From Dechloromonas sp. UBA6271 (GTDB taxonomy: Bacteria; Pseudomonadota; Gammaproteobacteria; Burkholderiales; Rhodocyclaceae): a stretch of DNA of 64,000 nucleotides. Both the position numbers and the translations under genes were made by a program. The notes beneath the pieces are model-generated. The model did not search any database, had not been told where the DNA came from, and was given only the letters and a program-made list of their open reading frames with translations. Of this stretch, positions 52,769-62,285 are shown one piece after another. The stretch lies in contig DJUX01000006.1 of NCBI GenBank assembly GCA_002440665.1, positions 1 through 64,000 of the forward strand, given 5' to 3'. Numbering within the stretch: the stretch's first letter is position 1; each line of letters opens with the position of its first letter.

Positions 52769-54099
52769 GGAGGGTGTAAGAATTTTTGTGTAAACGGTCA
52801 TTTGGCAGGAAACTGCCGCGCCCCAAGGAGCGATGATGGCCGTAGCAAAGAAAGCCGTACCCAATGAGTTGCTGGACAGCCTGCTGGTTGATTACCGAAA
52901 GCCGGAAGACCTGATTGGTGAGCACGGGTTGCTCAAGCAACTGACCAAGTTGCTGGTCGAGAAGGCGTTGGAAGCCGAGATGGCCGATCACCTCGGCCAT
53001 GGCAAGAACGAACCGGTCGAGAATCCAGCGGGCAACACCCGGAACGGCAAGAGCAAGAAGACGCTGAAGGGCGAATTCGGCGAACTGCCGATTGAAATCC
53101 CCCGCGACCGCCACGGCACCTTCGAGCCGCAGCTAATCCCCAAACACCAGACCCGCTGGACGGGTTTCGACGACAAGATTCTGTCGTTCTACGCCCGCGG
53201 GATGACAGTACGCGAGATCCAGTCACACCTGGAATAAATGTACGGCACGGAAGTTTCACCGACCCTCATCTCATCGGTGACCGACGCCGTCATCGACGAA
53301 GTGAAGGCCTGGCAGTCCCGGCCCCTGGATGCGCTGTATCCGATCGTCTATCTCGACTGCCTCCACGTCAAAGTCAGGGACGGCAGTGTGCGGGTCAAAG
53401 CCGTCTATCTGGCCATCGGCATCAACATGAGCGGCGAGAAGGAAGTGATGGGCCTCTGGATTGCTCAGACGGAAGGTGCCAAGTTCTGGCTGCAGGTCGT
53501 CACTGAACTGAAGAACCGGGGCGTGCAGGACATTTTCATCGCCTGCGTCGATGGCCTGAAGGGCTTCCCGGAAGCCATCGAAGCCGTCTATCCCCTGGCG
53601 GCCGTTCAACTGTGCATCGTCCATATGGTGCGCAACAGCCTGAACTACGTTTCCTGGAAAATGCGCGCCGAAGTCGCCGCCGACCTGAAGCGGATTTATA
53701 CCTGCGCTACCGCCGACGAGGCTGAGCAGAGGCTGGGCGAGTTCGAAGACAAATGGGATGACGCCTATCTGCCGATCAGCCAGTCCTGGCGCCGCAACTG
53801 GTCGAGGATCATCCCGTTCTTCGACTACCCGCCGGAGATCAGGAAGGTGATCTACACGACCAATGCCATCGAGTCAGTGAACATGAGTCTGCGAAAAATC
53901 ACCAAGAACCGCGGTTCGTTCCCGAGCGATGACGCACTGCTGAAGCTGTTCTTCCTGACCCTGCGCAATATCAGCAAGAAATGGACAATGCCGATTCGGG
54001 ATTGGAAAGCAGCGCTGACTCGCTTTACTATCCAGTTCGAGGACCGGATGAACAGCCTTTAACCGAAATCCCGTTTACACAAAATTCCGGACACCCTCC
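52769..54099 (+). mobile_element. IS256-family element, 1331 bp
   Basis: Terminal inverted repeats of 29 bp (52769-52797 and 54071-54099) match at 25 positions, starting GGAGGGTGT and ending TTGTGTAAACGG. The adjacent 8-mers differ, so no target duplication remains. The enclosed transposase gene has an internal stop. Confidence 0.87.
52833..54062 (+). pseudogene. IS256-family transposase broken by one in-frame stop
   Basis: A mutator-type transposase of about 409 codons with AAGGAG before its ATG. The N-terminal part has GNTRNGKSKKTLKGEFGEL; the second part has the DDE catalytic motifs VYLDCLHVKVRDG, ACVDGLKGFPEAI and TTNAIESVNMSLRK. TAA at 53235-53237 interrupts HLE-YGTEVSP where GAA is expected (E before MYG). 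All else looks intact, so this is a recent nonsense change or, less likely, a readthrough site. Confidence 0.88.
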
Positions 54100-54340
54100 A
54101 AACAGTAGCGAACGAGATTACTCGATGCCATGAAAAATGGCAGAAAAATGCTTCAAAAACTGCTGGGTTGCTTCGCAAAGTACGGCAGTTTTAGACGTTT
54201 CTTCAAACAAAGCTTTGCTTGTACCCCACTCAAGCTGAATTATTCAGCGCCTTTTTAGGTTAGCAACGTCTCATTTGTCCTATTGCAACCAATATTTGCT
54301 CAATGCGAGTGCATATTGATGGCAAAGTACAGCTGTGTGG
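54100..54340. other. AT-rich spacer behind the IS256 element
   Basis: No gene seen. A small dyad (TGCCAT-N-ATGGCA, 54126-54142) is the only structure. Composition is lower in GC than the chromosome around it, consistent with the edge of the imported region. Confidence 0.4.
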
Positions 54341-55267
54341 TTAGGTTCCCCGCATCTTGCTCAGCGCCAGATTGGCCGCCGCTGTGCGCGTCTCGACGCC
54401 GAGCTTCTCGAAAACATGCTCTAAGTGCTTGTTGACCGTGCGCGGGCTGTTGCCGAGGATGTCGCCGATGTCGTTGCTGGTCTTGCCCTGGACGACCCAG
54501 TAGAGCACCTCGGCCTCGCGCTGGGTCAGGCGGAAGGCGGCGATCAGCGAGTCGATGGCGGAGGCGTCGTTTTCTTCACGCAGCACGACCAGCCATTCGT
54601 CATCGCCGGTCTGGTCGTGGAAGGAGGCGAGCAGGCGGCGGCTGCCGTCGGCGATCAGCAGCGATGACGGCTCGCGGCCATCACGCCGGGCACGGTGGGC
54701 GCTGGCGATCCAGGTGAGCAACTCTTCCGGCGCTACGTCTTCCGGGTTGGCGAAATAGTCGTTGAGCAGCTTGCGGGCGAGCGGCGTCTGCCAGACCAGC
54801 CGGCCGTCGGCGGCGCGCACGGCGACGGTGGCCTGGCCGAAGGCGTCGAGCGCGCTGCGCGCCTGCTTCATCTGACGGGCGTTCTGCATGTGGGCGGCGA
54901 TGCGCGCCAGCACTTCCGGCGGGCGGATCGGCTTGGTCACGTAATCGGCACCGCCGGCGGCGAAGGCGGCGACGACGTGCTCGGTTTCGGTCAGCCCGGT
55001 CATGAAGACGATGGGAATGTGCTGCGTCGCGAAGTCGGCCTTCAGCCGGCGGGCGACCTCGAAGCCGTCGATGCCAGGCATCAGCGCATCGAGCAGGACG
55101 ACGTCGGGCAGGCTCTGGCGGGCGCGTTGCAGCGCCGATTCGCCGTTGGTGGCGACGAGCACCGTGTAGCCGGCTTCATCCAGCGCATCGTGGAGCAGCG
55201 AGAGGTTTTCCGGGACGTCGTCGACGATCAGCACGATGTCCGAAATGCTGCGGTCAACGGTCGGCAT
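54341..55267 (-). CDS. REC-LuxR response regulator
   Basis: A 308-residue two-component regulator. Receiver domain (LIVDDVPENLSLL, phospho-Asp in VVLLDALMPGIDG, Lys in YVTKPIRP), a PAS-like middle region (VRAADGRLVWQTPLARKLL) and a C-terminal LuxR helix-turn-helix (LTQREAEVLYWVVQGKTSNDIG). It overlaps the hybrid kinase gene by 14 bp, so it is almost certainly its partner. Confidence 0.9.
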   Translation of the reverse strand: MPTVDRSISDIVLIVDDVPENLSLLHDALDEAGYTVLVATNGESALQRARQSLPDVVLLDALMPGIDGFEVARRLKADFATQHIPIVFMTGLTETEHVVAAFAAGGADYVTKPIRPPEVLARIAAHMQNARQMKQARSALDAFGQATVAVRAADGRLVWQTPLARKLLNDYFANPEDVAPEELLTWIASAHRARRDGREPSSLLIADGSRRLLASFHDQTGDDEWLVVLREENDASAIDSLIAAFRLTQREAEVLYWVVQGKTSNDIGDILGNSPRTVNKHLEHVFEKLGVETRTAAANLALSKMRGT

Positions 55268-58200
55268 CGCGCATTTTCCTGAGTAGTTCCTTCATGGCGT
55301 CGAACTGGAATTGTCGCGCCAGATCGCGCAGGACGCGCACGAATTCGCCATGCCGCGGATCGATTTTTTCGATCTCGGCCAGCCTGGCGAGGATGCCGCG
55401 CAGGTAGCCGAGGCCGATCAGTTCGTCGAGCGCGGCCAGTTGCAATTCCGGCGGCGGCACCAGCGGCGGCGGCTCGGCGGGGATGGAAGGCGGGGCCGGG
55501 GGCGGCGTGTCGGCGGTGACCCATGCCAGTTCCAGCTTGCGGCCGATCCAGTCCAGCAGTTCGTTGACGCGCACGGGTTTGACGATGAAATCCGCGGCAA
55601 TGACACCGGCGTCGTTGTCCAGCCCCTTGTCGAAGGCGTTGGCCGAGAGGACCGCGATGCGGGCATCGGTCAACTGCTGCTGGCGGATGCGGCGGATGGT
55701 TTCCCAGCCGTCGATGCCCGGCATGCCGAGATCCATGAACACCAGATGCGGCGCGAAGCGTGGAATCACCTGCAGCGCCTCGTAGCCGCTCGCCGCCTGT
55801 TCGACGACGAAGCCGAGCGGTTCGAGTACGTTTTGCAGCATGTCGCGGTCGACCTTTTCGTTGTCGACGACCAGGATGCGCCGGCGCACGCCGACGTAGC
55901 CGATGCGGTTGATGCGCGGCAGTTCGCGCGCTGCTTGGGCCGAATGGACCTGCGGCAGGAACAGGCGGATGCGGAACAGCGTACCTTCACCCGGCTTGCT
56001 TGACACTTGCATCTCGCCGCCCATCAGGTCGGTCAGCATGCGCGCGATGGTCAGGCCGACGCCGCTGCCGCCGGCCTGCACCGTGCTGCCGCGGACGAAG
56101 GGCTCGAAGATGCGGTCGAGGTCGGCGGCCGGAATGCCGGGGCCGCTGTCGCGGATTTCGAAGACCGCCATCTCGCGCCGGCATTCGACCCTGAAGGCGA
56201 CGCCGCCGCGCACCGTGAACTTGACCGCGTTGCCGAGCACGTTGATCAGGATCTGGCGCAGGCGCTTTTCGTCGGCGCGTACCACGGCAGGAATCTCACC
56301 TGTCGGCTGGTAGGCGAAGGACAGCCCCTTGTTGCGCGCCTGCAGCTCGAACATGCCGACGATCTGCTGCATGAAATCGGGGAAATCGAGCGCCCTGACG
56401 TCAAGCGTCAGCTTGCCGCCCTCAATGCGGGCGATGTCGAGCGTGCCTTCGATGACCGACAGCAGGTGGTCGCCCGACTTGCGGATGATGCTGACCGCCT
56501 GCTTGCGGTGGGGTGGCACGCTTTCATCGGCAGCGAGAATCTGGGCGTAGCCGAGGATGCTGTTGAGCGGCGTGCGCAACTCGTGACTGATCGCGGTGAT
56601 GTAACGGCTCTTGGCCTGGTTGGCCTGTTCCGCGACCTGGCGGGCTTTCTGCAGGGCTTCGTCGGTGCGCTGGTGCGATTCGATTTCCTGCATCAGCAAC
56701 TGCGTCTGGCGGTTCGATTCCTCCTGCGCGACTTCCCGGCTCTGCTGGGTCAGCACCATCCACCAGGCGCCGACGCCGGAAAGCAGCAGCAGCGCCGCAA
56801 AGGCCTTGACGAAGCTGTCCTGCAACGCGGCGATCAGCACCGTCTGCTGCGGTCCAAGGGCCAGCAGTTCGTGGGTGTACAGTACGCCGAGGACCAGCGC
56901 CAGCACCGGCACGATGCCGGTCATCAGCAGCAGGTAATGGCCGAGGCCGGTTTCCAGGTAGGGCAGGGCGGGGGCCGGCAGCAGGCGGCGCAGCAGGGCG
57001 TTCCACTGTGCGGTGAGGCTGGCCTCGGGCTTGCACAGGTCGTGGCAGCGGGCGTCGAGCGAGCAGCACAGCGAGCAGATCGGCCCCTGGTAAGCGGGGC
57101 AGTGGGCCATGTCCTCGCCTTCGTAATCGCGTTCGCAAATCGAGCATTTTTGGGCGTCGACCGCAACAGGTGCCGCTGGCCGCGCCAGATAGTAGCGGCC
57201 GCCTGTGGCCCAGGCGATCAGCGGCGAAACCAGCAGCGCGCTGCCGAGCGCGACAAACGAGGCGTAGGGCTGGAGCTCGGCCCCGAGCAGGCCGACGAAG
57301 GCGGCAATCGAGAGCAGTGAGGCAATGCCCATGGCGCCGACGCCGACCGGGTTGATGTCGTAGAGATTGCTGCGCTTGAACTCGATGCCCGGCGGCGCCA
57401 GCCCGAGCGGCTTGTTGATGACGAGGTCGGCGACGACCGCCGCCATCCACGAAATGGCGATGTTGGAATAGAGGCCGAGCACCTGGCCGAGCGCCTGGAA
57501 GACGTTCAGTTCCATCAGCAGCAGCGCGATCAGCGTGTTGAAGACGACCCAGACGACGCGCCCCGGATGGCTGTGCGTCAGGCGGGCGAAGAAGTTGGAC
57601 CAGGCCAGCGAGCCGGCGTAGGCGTTGGTGACGTTGATCTTGAGCTGCGAGACGACGACGAAGAGCACGGTGGCGGCGATCGCCAGGGTCGTGTTGTCGA
57701 AGACGTGCGAGAAGCCGATCAGGTACATCTGGTTGGGGTCGACCGCCTTTTCGGGGGCAATTCCGTTGCGCAGCACCAGCCAGGCGAGCAGGGCGCCGCC
57801 GAGCATCTTGAGGATGCCCGGTAACACCCAGCCCGGCCCGCCGACGATGACGCCGAACCACCAGCGGCGGGCGTTGGCGGCGGTCTTTTCCGGCATGAAA
57901 CGCAGGTAATCGACCTGCTCGCCCATCTGCGTCACCAGCGCGATGCCGACAGTGAGCGCGGCGCCGAACAGGTGCGGGTCGAAGCCGGCGCCGGCGCCGT
58001 GCTCGCCGGCGTATTGCCAAAGGCCGGCGAGCGCCGCGGGCTCCTCGATGAAGACGAAGGCGTAGGGCAGCACCAGCAGGAAGATCCACAACGGCTGCGT
58101 CCACGCCTGCAGTTTGCTGATGGCGGTGACACCGTGGGTGACCAGCGGAATGACGACCAGCGCGCAGATCAGGTAGCCCCAGGCCGGCGGGATGCCGAAG

Positions 58201-58640
58201 GCGAGTTCGAGCGCATAGGCCATGATCGCCGCTTCGAGGGCGAAGAAGATGAAGGTGAACGAGGCGTAGATCAGCGAAGTGATGGTCGAGCCGATGTAGC
58301 CGAAGCCGGCGCCGCGCGTCAGCAGGTCCATGTCGAGGCCGTGTTTGGCGGCGGTGTAACTGACCGGCAGGCCGATCAGGAAGATGATCAGGCCGGTGGC
58401 GAGGATGGCCCAGAAGGCGTTGACGAAGCCGGTATCGACCAGCATGGTGGCGCCGACGGCCTCCAGCACCAGAAAGGAAGCGGCGCCGAAAGCCGTGTTG
58501 GCGACGCGCATTTCCGACCACTTGCGGAAACTGCGCGGCGTGAAGCGCAGCGCGTAATCTTCCAGCGTTTCGTCGGCGACCCAGGTGTTGTAGTCGCGGC
58601 GAATCTTGATGATGCGTTGGGTGGGAATGCGCTGATCCAT
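55254..58640 (-). CDS. NCS1 transporter fused to hybrid histidine kinase
   Basis: A 1128-residue membrane protein uniting transport and signalling. About residues 40-480: twelve-helix NCS1 nucleobase/allantoin-type permease (AAFGAASFLVLEAVGAT, GFGYIGSTITSLIYASF). About 497-533: Cys-rich zinc module (CSICERDY, CSLCCSLDARC). 570-630: two more helices and a coiled coil. About 685: HisKA with SHELRTPLNSILGYAQ, then HATPase (GPGIPAADLDRIFEPF, GVGLTIARML), and at about 968 a receiver domain (VFMDLGMPGIDGWE). The permease part probably senses substrate, as in SSSF-type CbrA kinases. ATG 58664 is an alternative start. Confidence 0.88.
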   Translation of the reverse strand: MDQRIPTQRIIKIRRDYNTWVADETLEDYALRFTPRSFRKWSEMRVANTAFGAASFLVLEAVGATMLVDTGFVNAFWAILATGLIIFLIGLPVSYTAAKHGLDMDLLTRGAGFGYIGSTITSLIYASFTFIFFALEAAIMAYALELAFGIPPAWGYLICALVVIPLVTHGVTAISKLQAWTQPLWIFLLVLPYAFVFIEEPAALAGLWQYAGEHGAGAGFDPHLFGAALTVGIALVTQMGEQVDYLRFMPEKTAANARRWWFGVIVGGPGWVLPGILKMLGGALLAWLVLRNGIAPEKAVDPNQMYLIGFSHVFDNTTLAIAATVLFVVVSQLKINVTNAYAGSLAWSNFFARLTHSHPGRVVWVVFNTLIALLLMELNVFQALGQVLGLYSNIAISWMAAVVADLVINKPLGLAPPGIEFKRSNLYDINPVGVGAMGIASLLSIAAFVGLLGAELQPYASFVALGSALLVSPLIAWATGGRYYLARPAAPVAVDAQKCSICERDYEGEDMAHCPAYQGPICSLCCSLDARCHDLCKPEASLTAQWNALLRRLLPAPALPYLETGLGHYLLLMTGIVPVLALVLGVLYTHELLALGPQQTVLIAALQDSFVKAFAALLLLSGVGAWWMVLTQQSREVAQEESNRQTQLLMQEIESHQRTDEALQKARQVAEQANQAKSRYITAISHELRTPLNSILGYAQILAADESVPPHRKQAVSIIRKSGDHLLSVIEGTLDIARIEGGKLTLDVRALDFPDFMQQIVGMFELQARNKGLSFAYQPTGEIPAVVRADEKRLRQILINVLGNAVKFTVRGGVAFRVECRREMAVFEIRDSGPGIPAADLDRIFEPFVRGSTVQAGGSGVGLTIARMLTDLMGGEMQVSSKPGEGTLFRIRLFLPQVHSAQAARELPRINRIGYVGVRRRILVVDNEKVDRDMLQNVLEPLGFVVEQAASGYEALQVIPRFAPHLVFMDLGMPGIDGWETIRRIRQQQLTDARIAVLSANAFDKGLDNDAGVIAADFIVKPVRVNELLDWIGRKLELAWVTADTPPPAPPSIPAEPPPLVPPPELQLAALDELIGLGYLRGILARLAEIEKIDPRHGEFVRVLRDLARQFQFDAMKELLRKMRDADR

Positions 58641-58837
58641 GGCAACGAGCCTAGCATGTTCCATGCCCTGCATCGGGGCGCGCGGTTTGCGCCGGCAGGC
58701 ACCGGTTTGGTGCAATGACGCGGCCGGCGGGCTTTTGCGCGGTGCATGGCATAATTCGGCCTCAGAAAAAACAATGGCTTGCAAGCTGGTTCGCCTTTTG
58801 CTTTTAAGCCTGCAGTCATCTTGCCCGGAGCAAACCC

Positions 58838-61800
58838 GTGTCCATTCACGTCGCACTAAATCACGTCACTCACTATTCTTATGACCGCCTGGTCAATCTC
58901 GGGCCGCAGGTTGTCCGCCTGCGCCCCTGTCCGCATTCGCGGACGCGCATTCTTTCCTATTCGCTGAAGGTCGGGCCGGAACAGCACTTCGTCAACTGGC
59001 AGCAGGATCCGCAGGGTAACTACCTGGCCCGCCTGGTCTTCCCGGAAAAGACGCGCGAGTTCCGCATCGAGGTCGACCTGGTGGCCGAGATGTCGGTCAT
59101 CAACCCCTTCGACTTCTTCCTTGAACCCCATGCCGAGAAAATTCCCTTCACCTATGAGGCCTGGGAGCGTCATGAGCTGAAGCCATATCTTTTCAAACTG
59201 CCGGCGACGCCGCTGTTCCAGAAGTACATCGACGGCATTTCCCGCGCACCGTTGCGTAGCGTCGATTTCCTGGTCGCCCTGAACGCCCAGTTGCAGAAGG
59301 ACATCGCCTACACCATCCGCATGGAACCCGGCGTGCAGACCCCGGAGGAAACGCTGAAAAAGCGTTCCGGCTCCTGCCGCGACTCGGCCTGGCTGCTGGT
59401 GCAGATCCTGCGTCACCTCGGGCTGGCGGCGCGCTTCGTTTCCGGCTATCTGATCCAGTTGACCGCAGACGTCAAGTCGCTCGACGGCCCCTCCGGCCCG
59501 GAGAAGGACTTCACCGACCTGCACGCATGGACCGAAGTCTATCTGCCGGGTGCCGGCTGGATCGGCCTTGATCCGACCTCCGGCCTCTTTGCCGGCGAAG
59601 GTCACATCCCGCTCGCCTGCACGCCGCAGCCGGCTTCCGCGGCGCCAGTCACCGGTGGCATCGACGAGTGCGAAACCACCTTCGAGCATCACATGCAGGT
59701 GACCCGCATCTGGGAAGCGCCACGTGTTACCAAGCCCTACACCGACGAACAGTGGATCGAGATCGAAGGTCTCGGCCACCAGATCGACGAAACCCTGCAG
59801 AAGCTGGACGTGCGCCTGACACAGGGCGGCGAGCCGACCTTCGTCGCGGTCGACGACCCGGACGGCGCCGAATGGAATACCGACGCCCTCGGTCCGACCA
59901 AGCGGATTTTCGCCGCCGAGATATTCCATCGCCTGCGCGAGTATTACGCGCCCAATGGCCTCATGCACTTCGGCCAGGGCAAGTGGTACCCCGGCGAGCA
60001 GCTGCCGCGCTGGAGCCTGAACTGCTTCTGGCGCAAGGACGGCGAGCCGATCTGGAACTCGCCGGCGCTGTACGCCAATGAGAGCGTCAATTACGGCGTC
60101 ACTGCCGAGCAGGCCGGGCAATTCCTGAAGCGCGTCGCCCAGCGCCTGGGGGTCACCGACGAGCACGTCTTCCCAGCTTACGAGGACGTCTATTACTACA
60201 TGTGGCGCGAGCGCCGCCTGCCGGGCAACGTCGATCCCTTCGATTCGCGGGTCGACGATGCGCTCGAGCGCGAGCGCCTGATGAAGGTGTTCACCCAGGG
60301 CATGACCCATGTCGTCGGCCATACCCTGCCGATCATGAAGAACGTCTGGAACCAATGGCAGACCGGGCCGTGGTTCCTGCGCGCCGAGCGCTGTTACCTG
60401 TTCCCCGGCGATTCGGCGATGGGCTACCGCCTGCCGATCGACTCGCAGCCGTGGACTTCGAAGAGCGACTACCCCTACGTCAATCCGCCCGATGCCGAGA
60501 CGGCGACCGATCCGCTGGCCAGCCACGCCGCGCTGCGCGCCCGTGTCAGCGGCGAGCGCGCCGCCAGCGTGCCGCAGATGCAGGACCGCCGCAGCGGTGC
60601 CGTGCCCGTCTACGGCGATGCCTCGGGTAAGGGCAAGGCCCGCCCGTGGGAGAAGCCGACCGATACCGTCCCCGGCTTCAAGGAATCTGCCGCCTGGATC
60701 ACCCGCCTGGCGATGTGCGCCGAACCGCGCGACGGCAAGCTCTACATCTTCATGCCGCCGACCGAGAAGCTGGACGACTACCTGGAAATCGTCGCCGCCG
60801 TCGAGGCGACGGCTGACGAGATGAGCCTGCCGGTCATCATGGAAGGCTACGAGCCACCGTCCGATCCGCGCCTGACGCATTTCCGCGTCACACCCGACCC
60901 CGGCGTCATCGAGGTCAACATCCACCCGGCCAAGAGCTGGGACCAGCTGGTCGACCAGACCACCCACCTCTACGATTCGGCGCATCTCTCGCGCCTGACC
61001 ACCGAGAAGTTCATGGTCGACGGCCGCCACACCGGCACCGGCGGCGGCAATCACTTCGTGCTCGGCGGCGCCACGCCCAACGATTCGCCCTTCCTCCGCC
61101 GGCCGGACCTGCTCAAGAGCCTGATCGCCTACTGGCACAACCACCCCAGTCTGTCCTACCTGTTCTCGGGCCTGTTCATCGGTCCGACCAGCCAGGCGCC
61201 GCGCGTCGATGAGGCGCGCAACGATTCGCTCTACGAACTGGAAATCGCCTTCAAGCAGATTCCGCAGCCGGGCGGGCATGTGCCGCCGTGGCTGGTCGAC
61301 CGTATCCTGCGCAACCTGCTGACCGACGTCACCGGCAACACGCACCGTTCCGAGTTCTGCATCGACAAGCTCTACTCGCCGGACGGCCCGACCGGCCGCC
61401 TCGGTCTGCTCGAACTGCGCGCCTTCGAAATGCCGCCGCACGCCCGCATGTCGCTCGCCCAGCAACTGCTGCTGCGGGCAATGATCGCCCGTTTCTGGGA
61501 AGAGCCCTACGAACCGGCCCGCCTGGCGCGTTGGGGCACCGAGCTGCACGACCGCTTCATGCTCCCGTTCTACGCCGAGCAGGATTTCCGCGACGTCATG
61601 GAAGAAATGGCGGCTGCCGGCTTCCCGTTCAAGGCCGAATGGTTCGCCCCGCACTTCGAGTTCCGTTTCCCGAAATACGGCGATTTCGCCGTCAAGGGCA
61701 TCGAGTTCGAACTGCGTCACGCGCTGGAACCGTGGCACGTGATGGGTGAAGAAGGCGGCGCCGGAACGACGGTCCGCTATGTCGATTCCTCGGTCGAACG

Positions 61801-62206
61801 GGTCCAGGTCAAGGTCAGGGGCATGGCGCCGGATCGTTACGTGCTGACCTGCAACGGCGTTCCCGTGCCGCTGCAGAATACCGGCACCAATGGCGAGTTC
61901 GTCGCCGGCGTCCGTTACCGCGCCTGGCAGCCGGCTTCGTGCCTACACCCGACCATCGGCGTCCACGCGCCGCTGGTTTTCGACCTCGTCGATACCTGGA
62001 TGCAGCGTTCGCTGGGCGGTTGCCAGTACCACGTGGCGCATCCGGGCGGGCGTAGTTTCGACACCTTCCCGGTCAATGCCTTCGAGGCCGAAAGCCGTCG
62101 TCTGGCCCGCTTCTTCCGCTTCGGCCACACGCCGGGCAAGATGCAGGTGGGTTTGCCGGAAGTCAGCATCGAGCACCCGTTTACGCTAGACTTGCGGCGT
62201 TCTTAA
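58838..62206 (+). CDS. Transglutaminase-like / DUF2126 protein
   Basis: A 1122-residue protein starting at GTG 58838 with GGAG 8 nt upstream. The first ~270 residues are a bacterial transglutaminase N-domain and core: catalytic Cys in SGSCRDSAWLLVQ (about 179), His in DLHAWTEVYLPG (about 228), Asp in GLDPTSG (about 244). The remaining ~800 residues are DUF2126 (LTQGGEPTFVAVDDPDGAEW, KWYPGEQLPRWSL, GTGGGNHFVLGGATP). The fold suggests peptide cleavage or amide chemistry, and the DUF2126 part is known alongside ATP-grasp/alpha-E proteins, one of which follows. The true substrate is unknown. Confidence 0.92.
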   Translation: MSIHVALNHVTHYSYDRLVNLGPQVVRLRPCPHSRTRILSYSLKVGPEQHFVNWQQDPQGNYLARLVFPEKTREFRIEVDLVAEMSVINPFDFFLEPHAEKIPFTYEAWERHELKPYLFKLPATPLFQKYIDGISRAPLRSVDFLVALNAQLQKDIAYTIRMEPGVQTPEETLKKRSGSCRDSAWLLVQILRHLGLAARFVSGYLIQLTADVKSLDGPSGPEKDFTDLHAWTEVYLPGAGWIGLDPTSGLFAGEGHIPLACTPQPASAAPVTGGIDECETTFEHHMQVTRIWEAPRVTKPYTDEQWIEIEGLGHQIDETLQKLDVRLTQGGEPTFVAVDDPDGAEWNTDALGPTKRIFAAEIFHRLREYYAPNGLMHFGQGKWYPGEQLPRWSLNCFWRKDGEPIWNSPALYANESVNYGVTAEQAGQFLKRVAQRLGVTDEHVFPAYEDVYYYMWRERRLPGNVDPFDSRVDDALERERLMKVFTQGMTHVVGHTLPIMKNVWNQWQTGPWFLRAERCYLFPGDSAMGYRLPIDSQPWTSKSDYPYVNPPDAETATDPLASHAALRARVSGERAASVPQMQDRRSGAVPVYGDASGKGKARPWEKPTDTVPGFKESAAWITRLAMCAEPRDGKLYIFMPPTEKLDDYLEIVAAVEATADEMSLPVIMEGYEPPSDPRLTHFRVTPDPGVIEVNIHPAKSWDQLVDQTTHLYDSAHLSRLTTEKFMVDGRHTGTGGGNHFVLGGATPNDSPFLRRPDLLKSLIAYWHNHPSLSYLFSGLFIGPTSQAPRVDEARNDSLYELEIAFKQIPQPGGHVPPWLVDRILRNLLTDVTGNTHRSEFCIDKLYSPDGPTGRLGLLELRAFEMPPHARMSLAQQLLLRAMIARFWEEPYEPARLARWGTELHDRFMLPFYAEQDFRDVMEEMAAAGFPFKAEWFAPHFEFRFPKYGDFAVKGIEFELRHALEPWHVMGEEGGAGTTVRYVDSSVERVQVKVRGMAPDRYVLTCNGVPVPLQNTGTNGEFVAGVRYRAWQPASCLHPTIGVHAPLVFDLVDTWMQRSLGGCQYHVAHPGGRSFDTFPVNAFEAESRRLARFFRFGHTPGKMQVGLPEVSIEHPFTLDLRRS

Positions 62207-62241
62207 CCGCTGATATTGCAGGTGCGGCAAAGCGGCCGCGC

Positions 62242-62267
62242 CAGTCGGGCCGGCAGCGGCCCGACTG
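62242..62267 (+). terminator. Hairpin between the transglutaminase and ATP-grasp genes
   Basis: CAGTCGGGCC pairs with GGCCCGACTG around a 6-nt loop, followed by CATTTT. It could be a weak terminator or attenuator setting relative expression in the operon. Confidence 0.5.
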
Positions 62268-62285
62268 CATTTTCCTCCAGGCTTT

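Larger units (their letters stand above)
5124..57167. repeat. Dispersed 12-mer GTYGACCGCARC (about 16 copies)
   Basis: Exact GTCGACCGCARC (either strand) at 5124, 6724, 7463, 8221, 10823, 12631, 16352, 20367, 21386, 22572, 23693 and 57156. GTTGACCGCARC at 5288, about 15470, 27772 and 30595. The 10-mer core GTCGACCGCA also occurs at 25802, 29471, 52313 and 62741. The entry spans first to last copy; it is not one continuous repeat. See the findings for the argument that this exceeds chance. Confidence 0.75.

Noticed and set aside
52761..54107. An 8-bp target duplication around the IS256 element
   Set aside because: The flanking 8-mers CCCGGACC and AAACAGTA do not match.
58856..61738. A 960-codon open frame antisense to the transglutaminase gene
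   Set aside because: No domain and low-complexity composition; a shadow of the plus-strand gene with clear catalytic motifs.
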